64,000 nucleotides of DNA from Sphingomonas sp. KRR8 (GTDB lineage: Bacteria > Pseudomonadota > Alphaproteobacteria > Sphingomonadales > Sphingomonadaceae): the NCBI RefSeq assembly GCF_023559245.1, contig NZ_CP097462.1:620001-684000 (forward strand). Reading direction: 5' to 3'. The notes beneath the pieces were generated by a model. That model made no database searches. It was not told where the DNA came from and saw only the letters and a program-made list of their open reading frames with translations. The first letter of the stretch is position 1. Each line of letters begins with the position of its first letter. The position numbers and the translations under genes are program-made. Positions 1 through 8,945 of the stretch are shown here, one piece after another.

Positions 1-692
1 ACCAGGCGGTCGATCTCGCGCCGGACTACCGGGTCCGCCTGCTCGGCACGCTTCCGGTGCTGACCTTGTGGCAGCGGCCGTGGCGTGACGTCAGCGGGCT
101 TGTGAAGCGCCTGGAAGACGTCGTGCTCTCGACCATCGCGCTGATCCTTCTCTCGCCGATCATGCTGTTCACCGCGCTGCTGATCCGGCTGACCAGCGCC
201 GGCCCGGTTCTGTTCGTCCAGCCGCGGGTCGGCTTCAACAACGAAGTCATTCAGGTCTACAAGTTCCGGTCGATGTACGCCGACCTGACGGATCTTGTCG
301 GCCACCAGACCACGACCAAGTCAGACCCCCGCATCACTCCGGTTGGGCGCATCATCCGCCGCCTCAGCATCGATGAGCTTCCGCAGCTTCTCAATGTCTT
401 CAAGGGTGACATGTCGATGGTCGGCCCGCGGCCGCATGCGACCCACATGCGGGTGGGCGACCTCTATTACCAGGAGGCAGTCAAGGGTTACGCGGGCCGC
501 CATCGGGTCAAGCCCGGTATCACCGGCCTTGCGCAGGTGAAGGGCCTGCGCGGCGAGATCCGCACGATGGACCGCGCCAAGCGGCGGGTTGAGCTCGATC
601 AGGAATATATCAACCGCTGGTCGGTCGGCCTCGACATCTGGATCCTGCTGCTGACCGTGCGGGCCGTGTTCCTGGACAGCGATGCCTACTGA
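1..692 (+). CDS. Undecaprenyl-phosphate sugar transferase, C-terminal part (5' truncated by window)
   Basis: The reading frame is open from base 3, so the gene begins outside the window; 229 residues are visible. They form a bacterial sugar transferase domain (WcaJ/ExoY type), which moves a sugar phosphate from a nucleotide sugar onto undecaprenyl phosphate at the inner membrane and starts a repeat unit. Visible marks are one hydrophobic segment soon after the KRLEDVVLS block, the KFRSM block, and the C-terminal DELPQLLNVFKGDMSMVGPRP-like stretch with its conserved Asp-Glu pair. An internal GTG at 57 is not the true start, because the coding frame continues upstream of it. The stop overlaps the ATG of the next gene (682), which suggests cotranscription. 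Family assignment is firm; the sugar is unknown. Confidence 0.9.
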   Translation, partial: QAVDLAPDYRVRLLGTLPVLTLWQRPWRDVSGLVKRLEDVVLSTIALILLSPIMLFTALLIRLTSAGPVLFVQPRVGFNNEVIQVYKFRSMYADLTDLVGHQTTTKSDPRITPVGRIIRRLSIDELPQLLNVFKGDMSMVGPRPHATHMRVGDLYYQEAVKGYAGRHRVKPGITGLAQVKGLRGEIRTMDRAKRRVELDQEYINRWSVGLDIWILLLTVRAVFLDSDAY

Positions 693-1431
693 TCGGGTCG
701 CGTTCCTCGGTGTCCGTTTTGATCCGTTGACCATGACCCAGGTCCTCGAACGGATGGCCGCGGTCACGAGCGACAGCCCTTATGGCTATGTGGTCACGCC
801 GAACGTCGACCATGTGGTGCGGCTCGATTCAGCGCCCGACCGCGACCTTCTGCTTCCCCTGTAAGAGACGGCGGATATATCCGTCTGCGACAGCCGCATC
901 ATCCAGAAGCTTGGCCAGATCCACGGCCTCGACTTGCCTCTCGTGGCAGGAAGTGATCTCACCGTTCGGTTGTTCGAACAGGTAATCCGGCCCGGCGACC
1001 GGATCGCAATTGTCGGCGGGAGCAAGGAGCTTCGTCAGGCCCTCCAGGCCCGCTACCCGGCGGTCGGATTCACCCAGTACCTCGCCCCGATGGGGCTCCG
1101 TCGCGATGCCGAAGCGCGCCGATCCGCGGCGGCCTTCATCGCGCAGGCCCGGGCGCGTTTCACGTTCATTGCCGTAGGCTCACCCCAGCAGGAGATGGTG
1201 GCGGGCGCCGTTCGTTCCTTTCCCGAAGCGCGCGGTATGGCCTTATGCATCGGCGCATCCCTTGAGTTCATCACCGGAGACCAGCGTCGGGCACCGCGAA
1301 TCCTCCAGCAACTCAGCCTCGAATGGGCCTACCGCCTGGCCAGCGACCCGGGTCGGCTGTGGCGTCGGTATCTGGTCGAAGGTCCGCGCGTGTTCCGAAT
1401 GGCGCTGCGAGAGCGGGGGCGGCACCGCTGA
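682..1431 (+). pseudogene. WecG/TagA/CpsF-family glycosyltransferase interrupted by an in-frame TAA
   Basis: One frame encodes a complete WecG/TagA/CpsF glycosyltransferase, a family that adds the second sugar to a polyprenyl-linked intermediate, but codon 61 (862-864) is TAA. Before the stop is the TPNVDHVVRL family block. After it the same frame continues without a shift through VCDSRIIQKLG, the VGSPQQE block and the C-terminal GLEW-like region (LSLEWAYRL, then LWRRYLVEGPRVF). Family members usually have Tyr or another residue at the stop position, so one base change (TAC or TAT to TAA) would explain it. The downstream part could start at a TTG (934) but would lack the N-terminal part of the fold. 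It overlaps both neighbours (682 inside the sugar transferase; TGATG with the next gene). It is either a true pseudogene or a sequence error. Confidence 0.85.
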
Positions 1432-2606
1432 TGCTGCAGATCGAGACTCGTACGGGCGCTCGCCACCTGCAGCTGGGTGCGCCGACACCTCCGCCGCCAC
1501 CATCGCCGCGAGCCATTCTCGCGCGCCGTCGCCGGCGGCGCCTGATTATCGCCGCAGTGGTCATGGCGGCGCTTGCCGTCGCCGCCGCGCTGTGGTGGTT
1601 CCAACCCTGGCGCGGGCATGCGAAGCAATCAGCGAGCGCCGCCAGCGCCGCCGCGGCGGGTAGCCCGGTTTCGACCAGCGTCCTGCCGGCATTGCCGCCG
1701 CCGGACCTATTCCGTCCGCTGACGCCGGAGGACGCAATCGCGCAGAACGCGGAGCGGCCCATTGTGACGCGGCCGGACACGGCGGCGGCAAAGTTCCGGT
1801 TCAGCGGCGACGTGATCAGCAGGCTGCGCGCGGTCGATTGCCTGACCCAGGCCGTCTATTACGAGGCGGCTTCCGAGGGCGTGGACGGGGGCAGGGCGGT
1901 CGCGCAGGTGGTGCTGAACCGCCTCCGGCATCCGGGTTTTCCCAACAGCGTTTGCGGTGTCGTTTACCAGGGGAGCAACAAGGCGACCGGCTGCCAGTTC
2001 ACCTTCACCTGCGACGGTTCGCTGGCCCACGTGCCTTCAGGCTATCTATGGGCTCGCTCGCGCCTGATCGCGACCGAGGCGCTGGCCGGCCGGGTTTTTG
2101 CCCCCGTGGGTCACGCGACTCATTATCATGCCAATTACGTGCTGCCCTATTGGGCCGATTCCCTCGATAAGACCGCAGTGATCGGCCGGCACATCTTCTA
2201 CCGGCTGCGTGGCGGGAATGGCGCCAGTAACGCCTTCAGTCAGCGTTATGCCGGGATCGAACCACTGCCACCGCCGTTGCCGGCAACTGACCTCATCGAA
2301 CAGGGGCTCGACTCGGCGGCACCAGCGGTTGCGATCGATCCCAATCTTCCCGTCGCGCCCAAGGTTGAGGAAGACCAAGTTCAGCAGATAGAGACCGTGG
2401 CCAAGCCGGCGCCGGAGCGTTCCACCCTTCAGGCCGACCTGGCACGAGGTCAGCTGATCCTTGGCGAACCCGCACCCGAGGTTGCCCCGGCCGCAAAGAA
2501 GAAGAGCAGCGCCGCGACCAACGACTGCGGCACCGGTGGAGCCTCCCGCGTAAAGGCGGTCGGCGCCAATGACCTCAAGGCGGTGGGCAACAGCCCCACC
2601 TGCTAG
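1431..2606 (+). CDS. SleB/CwlJ-family cell wall hydrolase, membrane anchored
   Basis: The predicted protein is 391 aa. The start chosen is the ATG overlapping the stop of the preceding gene (TGATG), instead of in-frame codons further upstream that lie inside that gene. The N-terminus is Pro-rich, followed by a run of Arg (about 32-37) and one transmembrane segment (about 38-57), so the protein is probably anchored with its bulk in the periplasm. A Hydrolase_2 (SleB) domain follows, with the LTQAVYYEAASEG block and its likely catalytic Glu near residue 145, then AQVVLNRLRHPGFP and the CQFTFTCDG block. The last 130 residues are low in complexity. Proteins of this family cleave peptidoglycan glycan strands; here it may open the wall for polysaccharide assembly, which is inference from its location. 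Confidence 0.85.
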   Translation: MLQIETRTGARHLQLGAPTPPPPPSPRAILARRRRRRLIIAAVVMAALAVAAALWWFQPWRGHAKQSASAASAAAAGSPVSTSVLPALPPPDLFRPLTPEDAIAQNAERPIVTRPDTAAAKFRFSGDVISRLRAVDCLTQAVYYEAASEGVDGGRAVAQVVLNRLRHPGFPNSVCGVVYQGSNKATGCQFTFTCDGSLAHVPSGYLWARSRLIATEALAGRVFAPVGHATHYHANYVLPYWADSLDKTAVIGRHIFYRLRGGNGASNAFSQRYAGIEPLPPPLPATDLIEQGLDSAAPAVAIDPNLPVAPKVEEDQVQQIETVAKPAPERSTLQADLARGQLILGEPAPEVAPAAKKKSSAATNDCGTGGASRVKAVGANDLKAVGNSPTC

Positions 2607-2684
2607 TCGCGGGCTCACGGAACGGCCGCTACTCGCGGTAGCGTGATCGTTCATCAAATGGTGAGCACGCTGCCCTAACAAGAA

Positions 2685-2710
2685 GGGAGGCGCGGCGAAC
2701 CGCACCTCCC
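2685..2710 (-). terminator. Rho-independent-type terminator of the PEP-CTERM gene
   Basis: A stem of GGGAGG/CCTCCC plus GCGG/CCGC closes a 4-nt loop 26 nt beyond the stop codon of the minus-strand PEP-CTERM gene. On the minus strand it is followed by a moderately T-rich stretch (TTCTTGTT). It may also block readthrough from the plus-strand hydrolase gene. Confidence 0.55.
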
Positions 2711-2735
2711 TCCAGTACCATCAAGAAGCCGAACG

Positions 2736-3335
2736 TCAGGCCATCTGCGGCAGCGCGCTGACCAAGCGGCGGCGACGCATCGACACGCCCATGCCACCGA
2801 AACCGAGCAGCATCAGCGCCCAGGTCGCCGGCTCCGGCACGGCGGCGGTGGCGCGGTAGAGGACCGCGTTCGAGTAGCCCTGCGTGTCGGTCAGGTGGAT
2901 CGAACCGGGGGTAGCGTTGTTCCAGAGATAGAAAGCCGAAACGTTACCCGCGGCACCCGGGACGTTGCCCCAGTGAAGGCCGAGCAACACCTGACCGCCG
3001 GCGCCAGCCAGCAGGTTGTTCAGGGCGTTGAGGTCACTACCCGACACCACGAGACCGGCGTCCTTCAGGGCGTTGAAGTCAACGGTGTAGCTGGTATTGC
3101 CGAGCAGTGCATTAATGGCGCTTTGCTGCATGCTGACATCGCTGCTCAAGTTGCTGAAATCGTTGCCGGAGAAATAACCGGCGCACTTGTCGGCAGGCGG
3201 CGCGATCGGGCCGGTGGCGCAGCCGGTGAGCGTGCCGGTCACGGGCACCTCGGTGGTGGCCGAAGCCGGGGTAGCGGCTAGCGCCGCAATGGCGAATACC
3301 GCGCCTACAGCGGTCTTCCGAAACAGTGAGTTCAC
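2736..3335 (-). CDS. PEPxxWA-CTERM sorting domain protein
   Basis: The protein has 199 aa with an N-terminal Sec signal peptide (about 1-26, ending near PASA). A short C-terminal sorting signal follows: Pro-Glu-Pro at about 167-169, then TWALMLLGFGG and an Arg-rich end (RRRR), with an extra 9-residue tail. Such signals are processed by an exosortase during export and are typical of EPS-producing Gram-negatives. The body between has two Cys near the mature N-terminus and no domain I recognise. The start is a GTG with an AAGGGGA ribosome-binding site 8 nt upstream. No exosortase gene is visible in the window. Its placement in a polysaccharide locus fits a surface or matrix role, but the function is unknown. 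Confidence 0.85.
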   Translation of the reverse strand: MNSLFRKTAVGAVFAIAALAATPASATTEVPVTGTLTGCATGPIAPPADKCAGYFSGNDFSNLSSDVSMQQSAINALLGNTSYTVDFNALKDAGLVVSGSDLNALNNLLAGAGGQVLLGLHWGNVPGAAGNVSAFYLWNNATPGSIHLTDTQGYSNAVLYRATAAVPEPATWALMLLGFGGMGVSMRRRRLVSALPQMA

Positions 3336-3527
3336 GACGAGTCCCCTTGGTTTATCCCGGCAACCCGCCGGCTTTCAGCGTTAGAAGAACCTAATCCCTG
3401 TTAACTCCACCTTCACTGCCTCACGAGAGCTGTAAAGCGGAGTTCACTCGGATTTGGTGGTGCAATCGGCGGATTGTCACAAGGGAGTGGGAAGGCGTTG
3501 TGCCGACTTGAGACATTGACGGCGCCG

Positions 3528-4958
3528 TCAGCGAACTCGGTTAACGAGCGCCAGGATCTCCGTTGCGATGGGATGCTTGCGCCGCAAGAGCAGCAGCGAC
3601 CAGAGCAGGACGCCCGCCAAGACGCTGGCGATGATCGGCAAGAGACCTGTCTCGGGCGAGAACCTGGTCCACAGCATCAAACCGAGCGCAGGCAGCACGG
3701 CGGCAGCGCTAACAAGCAGCCCTTCGGCGTAGACGCGCCGGAGTTCTCCGGCCGGACCACCAACAAGCCGGTTCATGGGGCGGCGGTAAAGCAAGAAGGC
3801 GAGCAGCGCCTCAGCCAGTTTGGCGGCAGCCGCAAGCGGCAAACTCACCAGGGCACCTAGGGCGAACAAACCGATTCCGGCTCCCGATCGTATCGCTTCT
3901 ATTCGGACCTGCTGCTTTGTCTCATGCCGCAGGATGAAAACCTCGGCCACCATTCCGATGGCGATGGTCACAGCGGAAGCCAGAGTCAGCAGCGAAAGCG
4001 GAGTCGCTGCGGCCTGCCACTTGGGGCCATAGAGCAGGTGAATGACTGGCTGGGCAAGAATGGCGAGCCCGATCATCATCGGCCACAATAGACCAAGCAG
4101 CAGCCGCATGAAGCGGACGTACGTTTCGTGGAATGCGCCTTGCTCACGTAGGTCGTGCGAGAGTTTGCTGAAGATGACGTTGCTCCCAGCGCCATAGATG
4201 TTTTGGTAGAGCGTCGTGGGAAGGCTGGACGCGCGCGTATAAAGGCCGAGGCTCGCGAGCCCCAGAAACGAGCCGAGCAACATCTCGCCTGCGCGGGTAC
4301 TCAGATTAGCCAGACCGGAGATCCCAATCATCTGCGAGCCGAAGTGCAGGATCGAACGGATGCCCTTGAAGCGAAGCCGCCAAACGTCAGGCCTCCAGAC
4401 TACTGCGTTGTAGCATGTCGCTGTGACCGCCCAACCGAGAATCTGCCCCCACGCGAAACTCATGTAGGCGTGACCACGACTGGCGAGGACGATTGTCGCA
4501 ATTGCCGTGACCGTCGCCTTGGCTACGCTGATGACCGAGACGATGCCGAACCGCATATCTCGAGCGCAGATAGCAGAAGGAATGAATTCGAGCATTCCAA
4601 GCAGTGGAAACAAGGCGAAAACCAGGAGAAAGCGGCCGACCTCGACCGAACCGAATAGCCGACCAGCTGTTGCGGATCCGACCAGTATGGCGCCCACGTA
4701 TAGTAGAGTCATGAGCACGTTCACTGTAAACAGCGAACGAAGAGTGTCACGATCAAGCTCTGACTCTCGCATCACGTACTTAGCGAGACCGAACTGCATG
4801 AAAACATTTATGACTGTCGAGACGGCGTTTGCCATTGCGAAGACACCGAAGTCACGCGGGCTGACCAATCTTGCGACGACAATAGTCGATGAGAAGGTAA
4901 TAAGGAAGATTGCCGCCTGAGCAGCATAGGTCGACACAAGCGATCGGCGAAGCGACAT
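3528..4958 (-). CDS. Wzx-like polysaccharide flippase (MATE/MOP superfamily)
   Basis: This 476-aa protein is almost entirely hydrophobic, with about 12-14 predicted membrane segments and the N-terminal layout of lipopolysaccharide biosynthesis proteins of the Polysacc_synt family (RRSLVSTYAAQ, then VVARLVSPRDFGVFAM). Such proteins translocate undecaprenyl-linked oligosaccharide units across the inner membrane. It lies downstream of a Wzy/ligase-like gene on the same strand, the normal partner in Wzx/Wzy polymerisation. The upstream 60 bases are AT-rich and show no good ribosome-binding site. Base composition over this gene looks lower in GC than the neighbourhood, as is common for wzx/wzy genes that move between strains. 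Confidence 0.85.
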   Translation of the reverse strand: MSLRRSLVSTYAAQAAIFLITFSSTIVVARLVSPRDFGVFAMANAVSTVINVFMQFGLAKYVMRESELDRDTLRSLFTVNVLMTLLYVGAILVGSATAGRLFGSVEVGRFLLVFALFPLLGMLEFIPSAICARDMRFGIVSVISVAKATVTAIATIVLASRGHAYMSFAWGQILGWAVTATCYNAVVWRPDVWRLRFKGIRSILHFGSQMIGISGLANLSTRAGEMLLGSFLGLASLGLYTRASSLPTTLYQNIYGAGSNVIFSKLSHDLREQGAFHETYVRFMRLLLGLLWPMMIGLAILAQPVIHLLYGPKWQAAATPLSLLTLASAVTIAIGMVAEVFILRHETKQQVRIEAIRSGAGIGLFALGALVSLPLAAAAKLAEALLAFLLYRRPMNRLVGGPAGELRRVYAEGLLVSAAAVLPALGLMLWTRFSPETGLLPIIASVLAGVLLWSLLLLRRKHPIATEILALVNRVR

Positions 4959-5006
4959 GGATGAGACTTTTTTATTTACGTGTATGTGTCAGGAGATATC
5001 AAGCGA

Positions 5007-5022
5007 GGGAAGAATACTTCCC
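5007..5022 (-). terminator. Small hairpin between wzy-like and wzx-like genes
   Basis: A perfect 6-bp inverted repeat, GGGAAG/CTTCCC with a 4-nt loop, lies just past the stop of the wzy-like gene on the minus strand. It has no clear T-tract. It could weaken transcription into the flippase gene or stabilise the message end. Confidence 0.35.
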
Positions 5023-5029
5023 GCCCCAA

Positions 5030-6370
5030 TCACGCGTGAACCCTTCGGAGCGCGGTTGGTACTCTTGAATCAACAGAAATTGCTCGCCGACGCGTATCAT
5101 TTAACCGCATGGAAAGCCCAGCAAGCATGCCTAGCGTGGTACCGAGAAGATATTGAACCGGATAGATGAGCAGCATCCACTCAACGAAGCTGTGAACACA
5201 TACGCATAGGAGAGCGATAAGAAGACCCAGGGCAAGCTCACTTTCAGGTTGGCTCCTGAAGCGCCAAGTCAGGAAACATCCCAACCAGATACCCGACCCT
5301 AAAAGTATCACGAGAGCAACCAGGCCTGGGTACCCTGTCTCGGCGAGTGCAAGAAGGTAGGAATTGTGTACTTGGGCTGACCGGTTTCCGGTCGACCAGT
5401 TTACACCTGCCCGTGCATTGTACCCTTCCGTATTCGCAATGAAATTGTAGAAGTTGGGGCCAACACCGAGCGGCTTTGCACGGATAATATCACCCGCAGC
5501 TCTTGCGAAGGCGATGCGCTGACTGTCTTCTTCCAGCAGAGCGATGTCGTGGACCTGGAACCGGCGTTGCAGGCTTTCGTAGGCTAACCAGGATGCACCG
5601 GCCAGAACGATCATGCCTGCGAGTGCGATCGCACCCTTTCTCGCATTGAACCGCAAGAAACAGGAAATGAGCAACGTCGTGACCATGCCGGTACCAGAGA
5701 TCAGGATGGTGGCCCGCGATGCCGTTAGCGCGACTGCCAGAAGTCCGGAGCAGACACCCAGGGTCGCAATCTTTGTATTTCGCCCGGCTAGGAGCGAAGC
5801 GAATACGGGCATGATCGCCATGTGCGAGGCAAACCCAAGAAGATTCTGGTGCCCCAGAGAGCCCCCGGTCTGGAGGGCGCCGCCTGCCCGCGCGACAAGA
5901 GCGTAGGCGGCCTGTACCGTGAGACCCAGGACCAGGCCCGTGATCAGCGCTCGCTCGCCGCGATCATTCTGCATGACTTGCGTGGCAGCCAAGAGAACCA
6001 GTCCCACTCGAAGGAGCTGAAAGGCGTAGGACAATGCAAGGTTCGTGAAGCGCGCTTGAAAGACAGCAAGCAGTACGGCCACGAGGTAGAGAACGAATGG
6101 CCCAACGAGCTTCAGGCCGCGCCATCGCTGCGGGCTGCCGGCGAGAATGGCTAACGCGATCGCATCAAGGAGAGTGAACTCCCACCCCTTCACATAGCCG
6201 GACCACATCGGCGTGGAATATGGCGCGGCGAAGAGGTGCCAGGGAGTGATAACGAAAGGCAAGAACGTCAGCAGGCCCCAGACGATCGGAGCACCGGTCG
6301 GCCTGGTTCGGAGCCATCCGGCGATCGCGGGGATGGCCACCAGCAGCAGGGCGAGAGCAATCCACTTCAA
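5030..6370 (-). CDS. O-antigen ligase/polymerase family membrane protein (Wzy/WaaL-like)
   Basis: The protein has 446 aa, with about 10-12 hydrophobic segments and a large periplasmic loop. In the loop is the block HNSYLLALAETGYPGL, the HNxxLxxxxExG signature of the Wzy_C family, preceded by NFYNFIANTEGYN. Members either polymerise repeat units (Wzy) or ligate polymer to a carrier (WaaL); the sequence does not decide between them. With the flippase directly downstream, polymerase is the better guess. The longest frame begins at a TTG (6370) and no clear ribosome-binding site is seen. Divergent from the propeller gene at 6521, with a 150-bp shared upstream region. Confidence 0.8.
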   Translation of the reverse strand: MKWIALALLLVAIPAIAGWLRTRPTGAPIVWGLLTFLPFVITPWHLFAAPYSTPMWSGYVKGWEFTLLDAIALAILAGSPQRWRGLKLVGPFVLYLVAVLLAVFQARFTNLALSYAFQLLRVGLVLLAATQVMQNDRGERALITGLVLGLTVQAAYALVARAGGALQTGGSLGHQNLLGFASHMAIMPVFASLLAGRNTKIATLGVCSGLLAVALTASRATILISGTGMVTTLLISCFLRFNARKGAIALAGMIVLAGASWLAYESLQRRFQVHDIALLEEDSQRIAFARAAGDIIRAKPLGVGPNFYNFIANTEGYNARAGVNWSTGNRSAQVHNSYLLALAETGYPGLVALVILLGSGIWLGCFLTWRFRSQPESELALGLLIALLCVCVHSFVEWMLLIYPVQYLLGTTLGMLAGLSMRLNDTRRRAISVDSRVPTALRRVHA

Positions 6371-6520
6371 ATCTCGTCACCCTGCGGCTTCAGCAAACTT
6401 TGCTTCACTAGACGGGCGCGAGGAAAATTCCAGTCCTGGAAGCGGCACGAGAATAGACTGGTGTGATGCTACTGGAAAACTCGGGTCAGAAGGTGTGGTA
6501 GTGTCGCGACAGCGGCAAAG

Positions 6521-8929
6521 ATGAAGCCGAGTCGAGTTCGAAGGCAGCGGAAGGTCACGGATTACATGCAGTCAGACGAGCTTCCGCGTGGTGCGAAGTC
6601 CGGCATGCGCCGCCGATCCCTGCTGTTGGCTGGGCTTGGTATTGCCAGTGCCGGACTTGCGGCGAGGTTGGCTGGCGGCCGGTCTGGTCGACCGGTGTTG
6701 CGTCCAGAGCAGCAGATTCCGCTCGCGACTGCGCTTCCTAGCCGGACTGAACGGTCCGGGCCGACTGCTTGCACCATCCGACAGCTTCCGCTGGGAGCCG
6801 GCGGCTTTGTGACGGGTATCGACGTCAGTGCGGACGGCAATCGCACGGTTTGCAGGACGGACGTGAACAATGCCTTCCTTCGGGACGGTACGGACAAGGC
6901 GTGGCGGCCGCTATTCACCCCATCGAGCCTGCGGGCCGGCGAGATCGCGCTTTTGAACAAGCAACCCGCAGAGGCAGACGGGCGCGGGGTCGCGGGGATC
7001 CGCATGGCGCCTTCGAACCCCGATGTCATTTACGCGAGTTACTGGGGGCGGATCTGGAAAAGCACCGACGGTGGTCGTTCGATGGTGCAGACGGCCTTCC
7101 AGCCTCGCGCCATGTTTGCGAACACGGGTGAACAGCGCCTCTACAATCGAACCATCGATGTGCATCCACGGGATCCCGACCGGGTCATCGTAGGAACCTG
7201 GGGGGAGGGCGTGTGGCACTCAGCCGATGGCGGCCAATCCTGGTTGCAAGCGGCCCTGCCGCCCACGACCAAATCGCATGAAGGGCAGGCGGGCCTGAAC
7301 CTTGTCCTGTTCGACGCCGCTGACCCCGATGTGACATACGTCTTTGTCACCGGTCGTGGCCTGTTCCGATCCCCCAATGGTCCGTCCGGGACCTTCAGCG
7401 CAGTAAGCGGCGGACCTCTTTTCGCGTCATGTCTGGTGGGAGATCGACAAGGTTCGATCTACGTTTGCGAGCGAACGAAAGGCGCTCAGGGAGGAAAGGT
7501 CTGGCGCTTGCCGCGGGGAGGCAACTGGTCTGCAAGCGATCCCGGGCGCGAGGCCTTCGTCATTGGCATCGACCCACATCGGGAGCGAAGCATCGTCGGC
7601 AGCGATGGCGGCGGCTGGTTCTTCTCCAGCACCGACGATGGCGAGAGCTTCGAAGTCCTTGACACCGGCAAGTTCACGGAGGGCGGCGGAGAGATCCAGT
7701 GGATGGCTGGCCTGTCCACGATCTTCCCGGCACAGATTGTTTTCGATCCCCGCAAGCAGGGAGCGATGTGGATCGCTCAAGGTGTTGGTGTCGCGCGAGG
7801 TGACATCGTGGATCACGGCGTCACGCTTCAAGACTGGTCGGCTGGAATCGAAGAGCTCTGCTGCATCGACGTGATGTGCGTGCCCGGTCGGAACGCTTTT
7901 GTCTCAGCATTGGATAAGCCGTTCTGGCGCATCAAGGACGACCAGCGTTTCCGCAACGACTTCCGTTACCCCGTCGCTTCTGGTCAGAAACATACTGCCG
8001 ACTTCGTCGGACCTGCGAGCTACCTCGATTTCGCTGGCGATGACCCTGATTATCTCGTGGGCGTAGTCGCGCCGAGCCCCAGATCCGCTCCCGGCTTCAG
8101 TGCGGATGGCGGCCGAAACTGGCAAGCGTTCGAGGGAATGCCAGCGACCGGATGGGGTGTTGGTGGGTGCATCGCCGCGAGCACTCGAAAGAACCTTGTA
8201 CTTCTTCCGTCAAACAACAGTTTCGGTGCTTTCACTCTCGACGGCGGAAAGTCGTGGTCGCCAGTGAAGCTGGACGGGAATAACCCGACATCGCACTTCT
8301 CGAACGCCTTCTACGTTCAGCGCAAGAACATCACTGCCGACAAGAGCCGGCCAGGAACCTTTGCGCTCGTTTATACGGTCATCAAGAACGACCAGTACGC
8401 CGAACCCCGTGGCGGCATCTGGGTCACGCATGACGGGGGCCAGACCTGGTCTCAGATGTTGCGCGGCGTGGTCAGCGACGGCAGCAACGATCCGCAGGCT
8501 GTCCTCGCGAAAGGTCAAGACGCACGCCAATTTTGGCAGTGCCAATTGAGCTATGTTCCTGGTCGGCCGGCGGAGATCCTCTACACTCCCCATGCCGACT
8601 TCGAGAACGACTCCTTCTACTGGTCGCAAGACGACGGAAAGAGTTGGCGAGACGTCGGCCAATCCGTTCGAAACGTGAGTTGTTTCGGGTTCGGCAAACC
8701 CGCGGCGGGCCAGGCTCGGCCCACCGTCTTTTTCTGGGGTGAAGTGCGCAAGCAAAAAGGGCTGTATTTCAGCCAGGACTGGTTCGCGTCGCCGCCAATT
8801 CTGCTCAGCCGTTTCCCCAGCCTGATGCTGTCCGATCCAACCTGCATTGCAGGTGATCCAGAGCATTTTGGTCGGGCCTATGTCGGCACCGCAGCCGCGG
8901 GTTGCCTAAGGGTCGACGTCAATCAGTAG
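6521..8929 (+). CDS. GH74-like BNR/Asp-box beta-propeller protein with Tat-like signal
   Basis: This is an 802-aa protein. A twin-Arg signal lies near residues 29-50 (MRRRSLLLAGLG, then Ala-rich), so export by Tat is likely. After it comes a GAGGFVTGI block followed by a CRTDVNNAF block. These match the start of GH74 xyloglucanase-type folds, and Asp114 sits where GH74 enzymes carry a catalytic Asp. At least seven Asp-box motifs (SxDxGxxW, for example STDGGRS, SADGGQSW, THDGGQTW) are spread over the chain, consistent with two 7-bladed propellers, and the length suits GH74. In-frame ATGs at 6521, 6566 and 6605 all keep the signal. It may cut or bind the polymer made by this locus; the substrate is unknown. 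It is related to the gene at 10641. Confidence 0.75.
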   Translation: MKPSRVRRQRKVTDYMQSDELPRGAKSGMRRRSLLLAGLGIASAGLAARLAGGRSGRPVLRPEQQIPLATALPSRTERSGPTACTIRQLPLGAGGFVTGIDVSADGNRTVCRTDVNNAFLRDGTDKAWRPLFTPSSLRAGEIALLNKQPAEADGRGVAGIRMAPSNPDVIYASYWGRIWKSTDGGRSMVQTAFQPRAMFANTGEQRLYNRTIDVHPRDPDRVIVGTWGEGVWHSADGGQSWLQAALPPTTKSHEGQAGLNLVLFDAADPDVTYVFVTGRGLFRSPNGPSGTFSAVSGGPLFASCLVGDRQGSIYVCERTKGAQGGKVWRLPRGGNWSASDPGREAFVIGIDPHRERSIVGSDGGGWFFSSTDDGESFEVLDTGKFTEGGGEIQWMAGLSTIFPAQIVFDPRKQGAMWIAQGVGVARGDIVDHGVTLQDWSAGIEELCCIDVMCVPGRNAFVSALDKPFWRIKDDQRFRNDFRYPVASGQKHTADFVGPASYLDFAGDDPDYLVGVVAPSPRSAPGFSADGGRNWQAFEGMPATGWGVGGCIAASTRKNLVLLPSNNSFGAFTLDGGKSWSPVKLDGNNPTSHFSNAFYVQRKNITADKSRPGTFALVYTVIKNDQYAEPRGGIWVTHDGGQTWSQMLRGVVSDGSNDPQAVLAKGQDARQFWQCQLSYVPGRPAEILYTPHADFENDSFYWSQDDGKSWRDVGQSVRNVSCFGFGKPAAGQARPTVFFWGEVRKQKGLYFSQDWFASPPILLSRFPSLMLSDPTCIAGDPEHFGRAYVGTAAAGCLRVDVNQ

Positions 8930-8945
8930 GTCTAGCTGAGCTCCG

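Noticed and set aside
682..1431. Frameshift in the WecG-family gene
   Set aside because: Both halves are in the same frame, so the break is a nonsense codon and not a shift.
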